In this document: in pieces, positions 7,501-15,320 of the stretch
How the letters are laid out: each line of letters starts with the position of its first letter
How positions within the stretch are numbered: the first letter of the stretch is position 1
Source: an uncultured Clostridia bacterium
GTDB lineage: Bacteria; Bacillota; Clostridia; Christensenellales; Borkfalkiaceae
Length of the DNA: 20,684 nucleotides
Direction of reading: 5' to 3'
Assembly: GCA_947629875.1 (NCBI GenBank)
Contig: CANRFK010000012.1
Coordinates: 1 to 20,684 of the forward strand
Translations under genes and position numbers: made by a program
The notes under the pieces: model-generated
What the model saw: the letters and a program-made list of their open reading frames with translations, nothing else
Database searches by the model: none
Told to the model about the DNA's origin: nothing

Positions 7501-10080
7501 GATCTTGATGAGATACATGGAATGTTCGGCTATGCGCGTAAAGTTGCTGTGTTTATTCGCCTGCGTCCAATAGTACAACTGGGTGCCGTCCTTCAACGTA
7601 AAGGTGTACAGGTCGATATACCCGATGGTGTACTGATAGTTGACGGCATTCGCCTCGCTGTATTCTTCGCCGAGGTAGGCAAGCCGCGCCGTGTAGTCGA
7701 GGTGGAGCGTCTGCCCGTTCACATCGGTTGCGACCTCGACGATCTCGTGCTCTTCGGGCAACTCGACGTGCGCCTTGTTGCCGCTGATGCTGAACATAAA
7801 TTTGTTGTAGTCGGAGCCGTCGTCATCGGGGGCGAAATCGTAGAGGTTGCCCTTCTTTTCCACCCTGCGGTTGAGCTCGGTGTAGAGACAGTACACGAAT
7901 TTGTGCTGCGTGGTCTCTCCGATGGCCGTCCAGACCTCCGCATCTCCGTTTTCAAAGATGATGACGAAGACGTAACGGAAGGTAACATTGAGCACGAACA
8001 GGTCGTTGTCGAAATCGAAGCGCCCCACCGCATCCGTGTAAGCCGCGTTGTCCGCGGCGGTGATGGTGCGGTCGATGACATATTCGCCGTAGGGAACATC
8101 CATGCGGAAGTAGATGATGTCGTCGCTGCCCTGCGGGGTGAAGCGGACGAGATAGTACTGTTCGATGGTCTCGCCGTTCTCCTCCTCCACGCTCCGAAGC
8201 CACGTGTATAGCGTGTAGTCCCCCTCTTGTGCGCCGTAAGTCGCCTTGCCGTAGCCATCGAGGTAGAGCCGATCGGCGGACGGCTCCCACTTGCTGGAAT
8301 AGCTGCCGCGCACCGTGTCGTCTAACTTGACGGTGCCCTTGATGGTTGCATCTTTGGGAAGATCGGGGAACTCGGCCTTGGTGACGCTCGGGGACGACGA
8401 ACGATCGAGCTCCTTGAAAGTGAACTGTTTGAGAATGGAGATGACATCGCGCGTCTGGGCGACAAAGATCTCCCCGTCGCTGTCGTTTTGCTGGTGTTCG
8501 TAGTAGCCGATGGCAATGTAGGTGGGATTGCCGTCGTAGCCCGTGTACTCGGCGTTGTTCTGATGGTAATAGTAACGGAGACCACCGAGACCGTCGAGAT
8601 AGAGAATGACGCCGGCATCCGCGTCGTAGTAGTAGCCGAGCTCTTCCTCGCTCTGCTTGCGGAACACAACGTTCGTGGAGCCGTCTGCATAGGTGTAGAG
8701 GTTGTAGAGGAAGTTCCCTTCGGGACCGTTGTCATCCTCAAAGACAAAGTAGCCGTCATCGTTGATGGTGTATTTGCCCGTCTGCTTCCCGGCATCGCTT
8801 GCTGCACCGCTGGGACGGTACTCCACGACGCCGCCCGCCTTCATCTCGAGGGTAGCGTCGGTGCCGTCCATATCGTTGTACAGGCCGATGTACTCATCGC
8901 GGTAATAGAAGAAGTACTTGCTCGCGGGAAGCAACTGCCCCGTGAGGGTCACGGAGCCCTCTTCATCGAGTTTGAACTCGAAGGCGTTCCCCGTACGGGT
9001 CCCCTCTTTGAGTTCCATGCCCTCGCGCTCGAGGTGCAGTTTGGTTTGGTCGAACGTATCGGGATAGATGATATCGCTCCCGTGGAACACGTCGGCATAG
9101 CCCTCCTCCCATACGGCATAGAGGGTGACGTTCATGTTGTCGGTGAGCGTTGTACCCGGCGCCAAGAGATCTTCACGGCGCACGTCGTCGGGCGTTTTCG
9201 ACCAGCCGAGGAAGCGGTAGTGACCGCTCAACACATAGCCGCACTTGTCGAGCGTGGGCTGACTGCCGTAGACGTAGGAGCTCATGGACATGGTGTCGGT
9301 GACGATCTGCGCGCCCGCGGGGATATTCGCATTATAGAGGACGTAAAAAGTCATGCGGTCGAGATACATGCTGAACGTTTCGTTCACGCCGAGACGGTCG
9401 GTCGCCGTGCGGCCGCCGAACCCCACCTCGAAGTACTCGGGCACCTCAACGAAGTCCTCGCAGGAGAAGGGCTCGCCGTAGAACGCCGTCCCCGTGACGG
9501 TCGTGGGCTCCTCGTAGGTCTCATCCACCTTCTGGCGGGAGACTTGCACAGTAAAGGTGGCGTTGTATTTGGCGGAAAGCGTGAGCCCCGTGGCGGGCAT
9601 GACCTCGCTGCTCCCCCTGTACCAGCCCGCAAACGTGAGCCCCGAAATGGGCGTGGGAGCCTTGTCCGCGAGAAACCCCAAGAGGTTTGTCCCCGCCGTC
9701 ACATCGTAGGCAGACTTTTCAAGCGTGCCGCCGTCGTTCGTGGTGAGGGTGAGTCTTGCCGTCGCAGCCGGAGCATCCGTCCACTTGGCGTAATACTTCA
9801 CACTCTTTTCGGGCATGACGGTGGGAAGAGTCTGCGCTTCGCCCGAGCATCCCGCATCGAGATACCACCCCTCGAAGTAGTACCCGTCGCGGGTGGGCTC
9901 ATCGGGCAAAAGCGCGGTGATATCCGCGCCCGCATCGGCCTCGATGGGCGCGATCGACGTGCCGCCGAACGTCTCGAAGGAGAGCTTGGGGGCCTTGCTG
10001 CCGCACCCCGCGATCGCCAGCGAAAGGACGAGCGCAAAGAGCGAACCGAGCAAAAGGAGCGTCTTTTTCAATTTATTCAT
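4579..10080 (-). CDS. Giant lipoprotein with InlB-type and LDGYG repeats
   Basis: This 1833-residue exported lipoprotein starts at ATG 10078-10080; a CGGGAA site upstream is weak but the signal peptide begins cleanly there. The signal peptide ends in a lipobox (IAGC), with Cys26 the likely lipidated residue, so the protein should be held on the outer face of the membrane. Residues 33-100 form a Listeria-Bacteroides (InlB B) repeat with RDGYYFEGWYLD and YYAKW. Weaker copies span about 107-175 and 255-325 (LGWSKTPDD and LYAVW). The other 1500 residues are beta-rich, rich in Tyr, Asp and Gly, and carry degenerate units such as LDGYGKATYGAQEGDYTLY, LDGYGDAHYINRYGD, LDGRGNVFYYEYDY and LDGLGGLRYYYHQ. 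I recognise no enzyme domain. Adhesion, carbohydrate binding or a scaffold role are all possible. It lies 147 bp downstream of another lipoprotein gene and may share its transcript. Confidence 0.87.
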   Translation of the reverse strand: MNKLKKTLLLLGSLFALVLSLAIAGCGSKAPKLSFETFGGTSIAPIEADAGADITALLPDEPTRDGYYFEGWYLDAGCSGEAQTLPTVMPEKSVKYYAKWTDAPAATARLTLTTNDGGTLEKSAYDVTAGTNLLGFLADKAPTPISGLTFAGWYRGSSEVMPATGLTLSAKYNATFTVQVSRQKVDETYEEPTTVTGTAFYGEPFSCEDFVEVPEYFEVGFGGRTATDRLGVNETFSMYLDRMTFYVLYNANIPAGAQIVTDTMSMSSYVYGSQPTLDKCGYVLSGHYRFLGWSKTPDDVRREDLLAPGTTLTDNMNVTLYAVWEEGYADVFHGSDIIYPDTFDQTKLHLEREGMELKEGTRTGNAFEFKLDEEGSVTLTGQLLPASKYFFYYRDEYIGLYNDMDGTDATLEMKAGGVVEYRPSGAASDAGKQTGKYTINDDGYFVFEDDNGPEGNFLYNLYTYADGSTNVVFRKQSEEELGYYYDADAGVILYLDGLGGLRYYYHQNNAEYTGYDGNPTYIAIGYYEHQQNDSDGEIFVAQTRDVISILKQFTFKELDRSSSPSVTKAEFPDLPKDATIKGTVKLDDTVRGSYSSKWEPSADRLYLDGYGKATYGAQEGDYTLYTWLRSVEEENGETIEQYYLVRFTPQGSDDIIYFRMDVPYGEYVIDRTITAADNAAYTDAVGRFDFDNDLFVLNVTFRYVFVIIFENGDAEVWTAIGETTQHKFVYCLYTELNRRVEKKGNLYDFAPDDDGSDYNKFMFSISGNKAHVELPEEHEIVEVATDVNGQTLHLDYTARLAYLGEEYSEANAVNYQYTIGYIDLYTFTLKDGTQLYYWTQANKHSNFTRIAEHSMYLIKITPELEETSYIGLLFFVDGTPEGETYLAYQLESGMYRMVGVGTTVAKNGDYEFTLSRRLPDMENSDFDGYNNFIFRTYEVEGDFIGMYIPRHDDLSFDNFVADGYGYYTYTDDAGNSHTGVIYDTIGLDNGRLIYFDEGDDGSYDYIFKVEGRRVSDVSESSDVGYWYEMGSNQNISEYHYIVLDGRGNVFYYEYDYMYDITELKKTGTYAPTPNYHVDPYGQTEYDFLEYYITFDGEARSTYYVSVQPYYDASGIQQGTMPLYQVQIPHRVGEFKVRGGGTISSQGYPGILATYVDIFGETYFGNMYIGTVGTGTSDHGFNNNVAGGQVHFWALYRLRGGASVPTAGNMVAISEDFFFKIEDEGGELVPLSLPYGDYALFADGFLNSSTVLRLDGISAATVSSNRITLWSGSYESLGSDEYLFVSEDEEVSFTFRISTETIDGETVYIYEQHNDENDFVLFREEDWTTLVLDGYGDAHYINRYGDVIIGTYTMFDKQKGIGAFESDSFSDVFEIGEANTYTFKNHAQYAAAYYAEDFSSVVVTGTRFIIDGTEYFYTVAGSTVTLYAVSNFAKSTATLPSDATYTHETKTYTKYAGGELTFTNDDYKTPLTLKFTPDGADFAVAAQFANIGQGYRVVVSYEGGKVKALLTYLASGMDSRVEEYTLTLHYTGTENTFDVTPAEFGEFKRYESVNASAPIEGDTFVIASGHIGAVNLEPKEGHALTITLNVEDSLDAALHYEGSLNAIRTESEANSLGNVRAITIKGSDERDYVLRFWLNEDKAGVKRFIMHSIVVEKVIDIDEVGEVTFAQLWDGGSHYTGAQKDIVDITVAQSVTDQILFRGAIDENTVALARQHFDYATEETRYEAFVFTIQKDNGFITNATKTGDYNYGEVTTSDVRYTLRFLYTGTAADFEVAYILTFSQEKYLDATFVKDTSDPSKKNVWTITTPDATYTATITAVKGAGLTLEAKAGA

Positions 10081-10165
10081 AAATTCCCGTGTCGCGGCCC
10101 CGCTTGGATTGGGCGATTTTCGCCTCGGGATGCCGCGCAAATTTTTTTGTTTTTAAGACCCAAAT

Positions 10166-10191
10166 GAGAGAAGAGGCATTCCCCTTCTCTC
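10166..10191. other. Intergenic hairpin between the two lipoprotein genes
   Basis: GAGAGAAG (10166-10173) pairs with CTTCTCTC (10184-10191), with two further G-C pairs inside. No T run follows on the minus strand, so partial termination or RNA processing between the two lipoprotein genes is more likely than full termination. No convincing promoter is visible in 10081-10227. Confidence 0.45.
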
Positions 10192-10227
10192 TTTGGACTG
10201 CAATTGTTTGACGGTTACGCTTGCGCC

Positions 10228-12687
10228 TTATTCGGGCTGCGTAAATGTGAGCGTTTCGGTCGTCTTACGGGCAAGGTCGGTGTACTTCGTGAGCGTGATC
10301 GTGCCCGTCGTTATATCATAATCGAACTCCCAATAGATCCCGTCGTAGACGGCTTCGCCGTTGTAATGGGGAAGGTCATCCATGCTGATGCTCTCCGCAA
10401 AGATGAGAAGAACCTCTTTCGCCTCTGCGCCGTCTCCCGAAATCGTGATCTTCTTTTCGTCGGAGACGGTGAGCGTCAACCCGTTCGACGTCCAAGTTCC
10501 CGCGGGCACGGAGGCTGCGGCGATCCCGGTGAGATCCCCCTTCTTATAATACTTGATATTACCGGTCCCGTCGTCGAGCGCCAGCACTTCGCTGTGCTCG
10601 AAGTACATGACGGTCGCCTTCATGCCTGCCGCCGTGGTGAAGTGGAAGCCGAAGTCGCGGGCATCGCGCGTAACATCGTACGCCGTTCCTTCGTAAGTAA
10701 TCTTGCCGTCTTCGCCGACGGAGATCTTTCCCTCGCCCTCAAGCTCCGTCCACTCGCCCTTGTATTCGACGGGCAGAGGTTCGGACTTCACGGCGGTGAA
10801 TATCGTCTTGATCGTCCCGTTGTCCATGACGACTTCAGTCTCGGACGACGTTGCGCTCTCCTGCAAATAGAACTTTACATAGAGATTGTTGTAGTAGGCG
10901 TGAACGATCGCGCCGTCTCCCTCGCCCGCAACGGCAAAGGCGCTCACTTCCTTGCCGTCGACGGCCGCCTCTGCCGCGGAAATCGAAAACCCGAAATATG
11001 TTTGGTTCCACCATTCGCCGTAGAAGTCCGCGGGGAACGTCGCCTTGGGCAACTGGCTGTCCGCCGTGAAATAGCGCATATTACCGTTCATGTTGATATA
11101 GATGATTCGCTTCGCGTTATCGAAATAGCCGAAGGGATAGCGTTGCGGCTTGGTGAGCGCAGTCATCTGATACTTGATGTAATACGAACCGTCGAATGCG
11201 GCGTAATATTTGGCATACTGCGTCCCGAGATAGGTGAAGCCCGCGGCAGTGATCTCAATTTCGCCGGTGGAATTATACTGCTTCCACGTTCCCGCGTACT
11301 CCGAAAAATCGGTGCTCTCGGCGCCATCGAAGATGTGCTCGGTATAGCCCTCCGTGAAGATGATCCCCATGCCGAACGAAACTTTGTACGCCTTTACGTT
11401 TGTGCTCTCACCGACCCGTACATTGATGTCGCTGTTGGGAATGCCATAAGCGAAATCAACACCGGCGGTGGTAACGGTCACAACCTGTGCCTCTCCCCCG
11501 GACGGGGTGAGCGTCATGTTGAAATCTCCGTCAAAGGCAATGGTGCCAAGCCCGGCGGTGGAACTGTAACCCGTATCCGTCCATGTCTTGCCGCGCAGGC
11601 CTTTGACTCCGAACTTCACCGTCACTTCCGTGTCTTGTGTGACGGAGAACGTATATTTGCCCTGCTGGTCGGGTTTGAGAATCGTATCGTTCGCCCTCAC
11701 CGTGCCAACTTCGTAATCCGCCTCGGGCGAGACGGTAATTGTTACCTGCTCATTCTCCGTATAGCCCTTGGGATTCGACGCATCGGAGAGCTTTACCGTG
11801 CCCATCTCTTCATGGTTCGGTTCAGCCGTGACAGTAAAATATAACTTTTTGAATGTTACGGAGATCGTCGTATTCTCCGAGACGGCGAACGTGTGCTTCC
11901 CCTCCCCATCGAGTTGGACAGTGACGCCGTTCACTTTTACCTCACCGACCTCGTAATCCTCTTTATGATCGGCGGCGATGGCGACGGTGAGCGTGACTCG
12001 TTCGTCCTTGACATAACCCTTTCCGTTCTCGGGATCGGAGAGCTTTACTGTGCCGATTTCATCGTCGTACTGTGTGATCGTGACGGTATAGATCTTCTCG
12101 AACGTGACCGCAACCGTGGTATTGTCCGTCACGTTGAAGGTATATTCCCCATCCGTAAGATCAACGGGGGTGTCGTTCACCTTCACTTCTTTGACGATGT
12201 GATCCGCCGCAGGCGTAACGGTGAGCGTGACCTGTTCGTTCTTTCCATAGCCCTTGGCGTTCGCGGGATCGGAGAGCTTTACCGTGCCGCCTTCTTCATC
12301 GTACGGCGAGACCGTGACGATATAATAAGGGATCTCCTCGAACGTCGCCGCAACCGTGGTGTCGCCCGCCACGTTGAAGGTATATTTCCCCTCGGTGAGT
12401 TCCACGGGGGCGCCGTTCACCTTCACTTCGCCGACGGTATGATCCGTAGCGGCCTCAACGGTGACGGTGACCTGTTCGTCCTTCACATAGCCTTCGCTGC
12501 TCTCGGGGTCGGAGACGGTGACCGTGCCGCCCTCTTCATCGTACGGCGAGACCGTGACGGTATAATACGTTACTTTGCCATCGGGATCGTCGGGTTCGTC
12601 GGGATCGTCGCAGGCAGCAAACAGACCCACGCAAGCGAAGAGAACGGATACCGTAAGCACTGTAAGCATCCATTTCAAACGTTTCAT
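10228..12687 (-). CDS. Lipoprotein with four divergent InlB-type repeats
   Basis: This 819-residue exported lipoprotein starts at ATG 12685-12687, with AAGGAG (12703-12698) 10 nt upstream. The signal peptide ends in LFAAC, with Cys26 the likely lipidated residue, and is followed by an acidic DDPDEPDDPDG linker. Four repeats of about 78-80 residues (roughly 41-117, 121-197, 199-279 and 282-359) match the divergent InlB B-repeat family: each runs from TVSPYDEEGGTV-like strands through KGYVKDEQVT and VGEVKVNG to TTVAVTF. The C-terminal 450 residues contain several small beta units that start near GTW or GEW (YAGTWKQYNSTG, FYGEWWNQTY, YKGEWTELEGEG, PAGTWTSNG), similar to lipocalin-like folds but not identified. 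A surface or solute-binding role is inferred only from architecture. It has its own promoter and lies upstream of the giant lipoprotein gene. Confidence 0.88.
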   Translation of the reverse strand: MKRLKWMLTVLTVSVLFACVGLFAACDDPDEPDDPDGKVTYYTVTVSPYDEEGGTVTVSDPESSEGYVKDEQVTVTVEAATDHTVGEVKVNGAPVELTEGKYTFNVAGDTTVAATFEEIPYYIVTVSPYDEEGGTVKLSDPANAKGYGKNEQVTLTVTPAADHIVKEVKVNDTPVDLTDGEYTFNVTDNTTVAVTFEKIYTVTITQYDDEIGTVKLSDPENGKGYVKDERVTLTVAIAADHKEDYEVGEVKVNGVTVQLDGEGKHTFAVSENTTISVTFKKLYFTVTAEPNHEEMGTVKLSDASNPKGYTENEQVTITVSPEADYEVGTVRANDTILKPDQQGKYTFSVTQDTEVTVKFGVKGLRGKTWTDTGYSSTAGLGTIAFDGDFNMTLTPSGGEAQVVTVTTAGVDFAYGIPNSDINVRVGESTNVKAYKVSFGMGIIFTEGYTEHIFDGAESTDFSEYAGTWKQYNSTGEIEITAAGFTYLGTQYAKYYAAFDGSYYIKYQMTALTKPQRYPFGYFDNAKRIIYINMNGNMRYFTADSQLPKATFPADFYGEWWNQTYFGFSISAAEAAVDGKEVSAFAVAGEGDGAIVHAYYNNLYVKFYLQESATSSETEVVMDNGTIKTIFTAVKSEPLPVEYKGEWTELEGEGKISVGEDGKITYEGTAYDVTRDARDFGFHFTTAAGMKATVMYFEHSEVLALDDGTGNIKYYKKGDLTGIAAASVPAGTWTSNGLTLTVSDEKKITISGDGAEAKEVLLIFAESISMDDLPHYNGEAVYDGIYWEFDYDITTGTITLTKYTDLARKTTETLTFTQPE

Positions 12688-12725
12688 GATACAAACACTC
12701 CTTGTAAATTTCTCTCATTTTCTGC

Positions 12726-12770
12726 AAAAATGTATAAAAAATGCGACAAGCATTCATTTATACATTTTTT
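12726..12770 (-). promoter_or_regulatory. AT-only inverted repeat at the 5' end of the lipoprotein mRNA
   Basis: AAAAATGTATAAAAAATG (12726-12743) and CATTTATACATTTTTT (12755-12770) are inverted copies differing by a 3-nt insertion. The element starts within a few bases of the predicted transcription start at about 12772. It could be an operator, or a 5' hairpin in the mRNA. Confidence 0.55.
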
Positions 12771-12778
12771 ATGCTACT

Positions 12779-12808
12779 ATCATATCATTTCACACACAGG
12801 GTTGTCAA
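12779..12808 (-). promoter_or_regulatory. Sigma-A promoter of the 819-aa lipoprotein gene
   Basis: On the minus strand TTGACA (12808-12803) is followed after 18 nt by TATGAT (12784-12779). The predicted start near 12772 leaves a leader of about 85 nt before the ATG at 12687. Confidence 0.75.
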
Positions 12809-12836
12809 ATGATTTTTCATGGTTTTATAAAAAAAA

Positions 12837-12865
12837 TTGCAAATCGAACCATAAAAATTTATAAT
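12837..12865 (+). promoter_or_regulatory. Possible plus-strand promoter in the AT-rich spacer
   Basis: TTGCAA (12837-12842), 17 nt and TATAAT (12860-12865) form a near-consensus plus-strand promoter. It does not face a protein gene; rarA and the lipoprotein gene both run the other way. AT-rich DNA gives chance matches, so confidence is limited. Confidence 0.4.
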
Positions 12866-12885
12866 ACAATATATAAATGTATGAG

Positions 12886-12918
12886 AGAGGCGGCGCGGGC
12901 AGTGCTCGCTCCGCCTCT
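12886..12918. terminator. Hairpin in the rarA-lipoprotein spacer
   Basis: AGAGGCGG (12886-12893) pairs with CCGCCTCT (12911-12918), with a further GCG/CGC pairing inside. On the plus strand it is followed by TTATAAAATTAT, and on the minus strand it lies about 125 nt beyond the rarA stop. It could end a short plus-strand RNA or trail rarA. The rest of 12919-13042 shows only an 11-bp direct repeat, GATGCGCTCTG at 12992 and 13011. Confidence 0.5.
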
Positions 12919-13042
12919 TTATAAAATTATGCAACATATACACATAATGCGCAGATACGCCACGCTTGCAACGAGGCGCCGTGCTTACGCAGATGCGCTC
13001 TGTTTGTGCCGATGCGCTCTGCGGTGACCATGCGGGCGCGGG

Positions 13043-14350
13043 TTACTTCGTCATGCCCTTCTTCTTGCGCAGTTCGCGGATGGTCGCCTCGTACCCCTTT
13101 TCGGACGGCGCGTAGAACACTTCATCCTTCAAACTGTCGGGCAGGTACTGTTGTTTGACCCACCCGCCGTAGTTGTGGGGATACTTGTATTTTGCGCTCT
13201 CCGCCTTCATCTCCTTGCTGCCCATCGTGTTGTCGCGCAGGTACTTGGGGATATCGTCGTCATGCTTTTCGCGGGCGGCGGCCTTGGCGGCGTCCATCGC
13301 CATGACGACGGAGTTGCTCTTTTCCGCCTCACAGACGTAGATGATGGCCTCCGAAAGCGGCAAAAAGCCCTCGGGCGCGCCCATGTTCTGGAACGCCGTC
13401 AGGGCGCTCGTTGCCACGACGAGGGCACGGGGGTCGGCAAGGCCCACGTCCTCCGCGCTGTGCGCAATGAGGCGGCGGAAGATGAGAAGGGGGTCGCACC
13501 CGCCCTCGATGAGGCGGAACGCGTAGTAGAGCGCGGCGTTGGAATCGCTCCCGCGGAGGGACTTACAAAAAGCCGACAAAATATCGTAATAGAGATCCTC
13601 GTTGTAGGAGAGGGCGCGGCGCTGGATGGACTGCTCGGCATCGGCGAGCGTGACGTGGATCTTGCCGTTTTCCGCGGGCGGCGTGGTGAGCACGGCGAGC
13701 TCCAACGCGTTGTAGGCGGTGCGAAGATCCCCCGCCGCCGTGCGCGCGAGGTGCTTTACGGCGTCCCCGTCCATTTCCACGTCGTACGTGCCCAGCCCCT
13801 TGCGCTTATCGTGAAGAGCCCGAAGGAGCGCACCCTCGATCTCCTCCTCGGTGAGGGGGAGAAATTCAAACACGCGGCACCGCGAGACGATGGCGGGCGT
13901 CATGGAGGCGTAGGGATTTTCCGTGGTCGACCCGATGAAGATGATGGTGCCCTGCTCGATGGCGGGAAGAAGGGAATCCGACTGCGTCTTGTTGAAGCGG
14001 TGGCACTCGTCGAGGAGGAGATAGGTGCGGCGGTTGTACATTTTTAGGTTGTTCTTGGCCGTCTCCACCGCCTTTTTGACGTCGGCAACGCCCGAAGAGA
14101 CGGCGTTGAGGCGGACGAACTCCCCGTTGGTCTGCGCGGCGACGATGTTGGCGAGCGTCGTCTTTCCGCAGCCCGGAGGGCCCCAAAAGATGCAACTGCC
14201 GAGGCGGTCGAGCGAAATGGCGCGGCGGAGGAGCGACCCCTCGCCCACGATGTGGCTCTGCCCCACAAATTCCTTGAAGGTGGAAGCGCGCATGCGCTCG
14301 GCGAGCGGCTTGGCCTTCTCCTCGTTGTCGTTGAAATCGAATAGATCCAT
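13043..14350 (-). CDS. rarA: Replication-associated recombination protein A (AAA+ ATPase)
   Basis: This 435-residue protein belongs to the RarA/MgsA/WRNIP1 family, which acts at stalled replication forks together with single-strand-binding protein and recombination factors. The chosen start ATG 14348-14350 gives MDLFDF, with GAGGTAGGG just upstream; an in-frame start at 14389 would add 13 residues crossing an inverted repeat. The N-terminal linker RASTFKEFVGQSHIVG is family-typical. Walker A is GPPGCGKT (57-64), Walker B LLLDECH (111-117), and sensor 1 lies in GSTTENP (140-146). The C-terminal tetramerisation region includes RGSDSNAALYYAFRLIEGG and ends with the family-typical PHNYGGWVKQQYLP. 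Length is normal. The gene stands alone, divergent from the ylbJ-like gene with 49 bp between them; no clear promoter is visible in that gap. Confidence 0.95.
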   Translation of the reverse strand: MDLFDFNDNEEKAKPLAERMRASTFKEFVGQSHIVGEGSLLRRAISLDRLGSCIFWGPPGCGKTTLANIVAAQTNGEFVRLNAVSSGVADVKKAVETAKNNLKMYNRRTYLLLDECHRFNKTQSDSLLPAIEQGTIIFIGSTTENPYASMTPAIVSRCRVFEFLPLTEEEIEGALLRALHDKRKGLGTYDVEMDGDAVKHLARTAAGDLRTAYNALELAVLTTPPAENGKIHVTLADAEQSIQRRALSYNEDLYYDILSAFCKSLRGSDSNAALYYAFRLIEGGCDPLLIFRRLIAHSAEDVGLADPRALVVATSALTAFQNMGAPEGFLPLSEAIIYVCEAEKSNSVVMAMDAAKAAAREKHDDDIPKYLRDNTMGSKEMKAESAKYKYPHNYGGWVKQQYLPDSLKDEVFYAPSEKGYEATIRELRKKKGMTK

Positions 14351-14360
14351 ATCCCTACCT

Positions 14361-14379
14361 CGCCCGCATATCGCGGGCG
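14361..14379. promoter_or_regulatory. Perfect inverted repeat between divergent rarA and ylbJ-like genes
   Basis: CGCCCGC (14361-14367) and GCGGGCG (14373-14379) flank a 5-nt ATATC centre. The site occupies most of the 49-bp gap between the two divergent starts, so it could be a shared operator or a leader hairpin. No repeat of it is seen elsewhere in the window. Confidence 0.45.
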
Positions 14380-14399
14380 GCTTGTACATAATTTAGAGC

Positions 14400-15320
14400 G
14401 TGAACTGCAAAGTTTTGGTGCGCGGACTGCTCCGCGGCGCGGGCGCGCTACTCATTGCGGCGGCGATGGCGTTCTTCCTCGCCGACCCCGCCCGCTATGC
14501 AAACTGCGTGCGCGAGGGCGTTTCGCTGTGGGCGGTGAGCGTTCTGCCCGCCATATTTCCCTTCCTCTTTTTGACCGCACTGTTTACAAAGACGCCCCTC
14601 TTTGCCGCGCTCTCGCGCTGTCTCGAAAAGCCCGCCGCGGCGCTCTTCCGCGTCTCGGGGGCGGGCGCCTCCGCCGCCGTGCTCGCCGCCGTTTCGGGCT
14701 ATCCCGTGGGCGCGCGCACCGTGTGCGATCTTGCGGGCGGCGGCCATCTTGAAGAGAAGTTCCGCCTCGCCTGCCTTGCAACGACCTCGGGTCCCATGTT
14801 CCTCGTGGGCGTCGTGGGGAGCGCGATGGCGGGAAGCGCCGCCGTAGGCTGGCTTCTCCTATTATGCCACTTCTCGGGCGTGTGGACGGTGAGCTTTTTT
14901 CTGCGCTTTACAGGCAAAAAAGTCACCCCCATTCCACAAAAATTGCAAATTTTGGGCGGCGACGAACTGCAACGCGCCGTCCTCTCCATCCTGTGCGTGG
15001 GGGGCTCCATTGCCCTCTTTTCCGCCTTCGGACAGATGGCCTGCGACCTCCTCCCCGAGGGTGCACCGACCGCCGTCGTTGCCCTTGTTCGCGGGCTCAT
15101 GGAGATGACGACGGGCTGTGCCCTCCTCGCCCCCATCGGGACGCCCGCCTCGCTTGCGGGGTGCTGTTTCTTTGTGACGTTCGGCGGGGCGTGCGTCCTC
15201 CTCCAACAGGCGGGATATCTCCGCCGCGCAGGGGTGAACCTTGCCCCCTTTATCGCCGTGAAACTCATGCAGGGCGTCGTTGCGGGGGCCCTCTGCTACG
15301 GGCTCGCCCTTCTCATTTAG
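14400..15320 (+). CDS. ylbJ: YlbJ-like integral membrane protein (nucleoside-recognition/Gate family)
   Basis: This 306-residue polytopic membrane protein is set to start at GTG 14400; a second in-frame GTG at 14418 is possible and neither has a good ribosome binding site. The diagnostic part is SGYPVGARTVCDL (99-111), followed by an acidic HLEEKFRLACLATTSGPMFLVG region, as in YlbJ of sporulating Firmicutes, a sporulation-linked membrane protein with the Gate domain. Hydrophobic segments cover roughly residues 12-28, 42-62, 88-104, 132-168, 193-215, 250-270 and 285-305. It is shorter than the roughly 400-residue Bacillus protein, mainly in the loops. YlbJ genes are often near rsmD and coaD; here they lie about 2 kb away on the opposite strand. 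Its stop lies in a 19-bp duplicated segment shared with pheA. Confidence 0.78.
   Translation: MNCKVLVRGLLRGAGALLIAAAMAFFLADPARYANCVREGVSLWAVSVLPAIFPFLFLTALFTKTPLFAALSRCLEKPAAALFRVSGAGASAAVLAAVSGYPVGARTVCDLAGGGHLEEKFRLACLATTSGPMFLVGVVGSAMAGSAAVGWLLLLCHFSGVWTVSFFLRFTGKKVTPIPQKLQILGGDELQRAVLSILCVGGSIALFSAFGQMACDLLPEGAPTAVVALVRGLMEMTTGCALLAPIGTPASLAGCCFFVTFGGACVLLQQAGYLRRAGVNLAPFIAVKLMQGVVAGALCYGLALLI

Noticed and set aside
4543..8211. A 1222-codon open frame on the plus strand, opposite the giant lipoprotein gene
   Set aside because: It is codon-aligned with the minus-strand gene and so stays open wherever that gene avoids TTA, CTA and TCA codons. Its translation is low-complexity and has no recognisable domains, while the opposite strand has a signal peptide, lipobox and repeats.
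8488..11844. Long plus-strand open frames at 8488-10167 and 10204-11844
   Set aside because: Both are shadows of the two lipoprotein genes, codon-aligned with them, with no supported start and no recognised domain.
12992..13021. Direct repeat GATGCGCTCTG (two copies) as an attachment site or iteron
   Set aside because: It has only two short copies near the end of rarA, with no integrase, no tRNA and no further copies.
14361..14379. Inverted repeat considered as a rho-independent terminator
   Set aside because: It lies between two divergent starts, where no transcript ends, and has no T run on either side.
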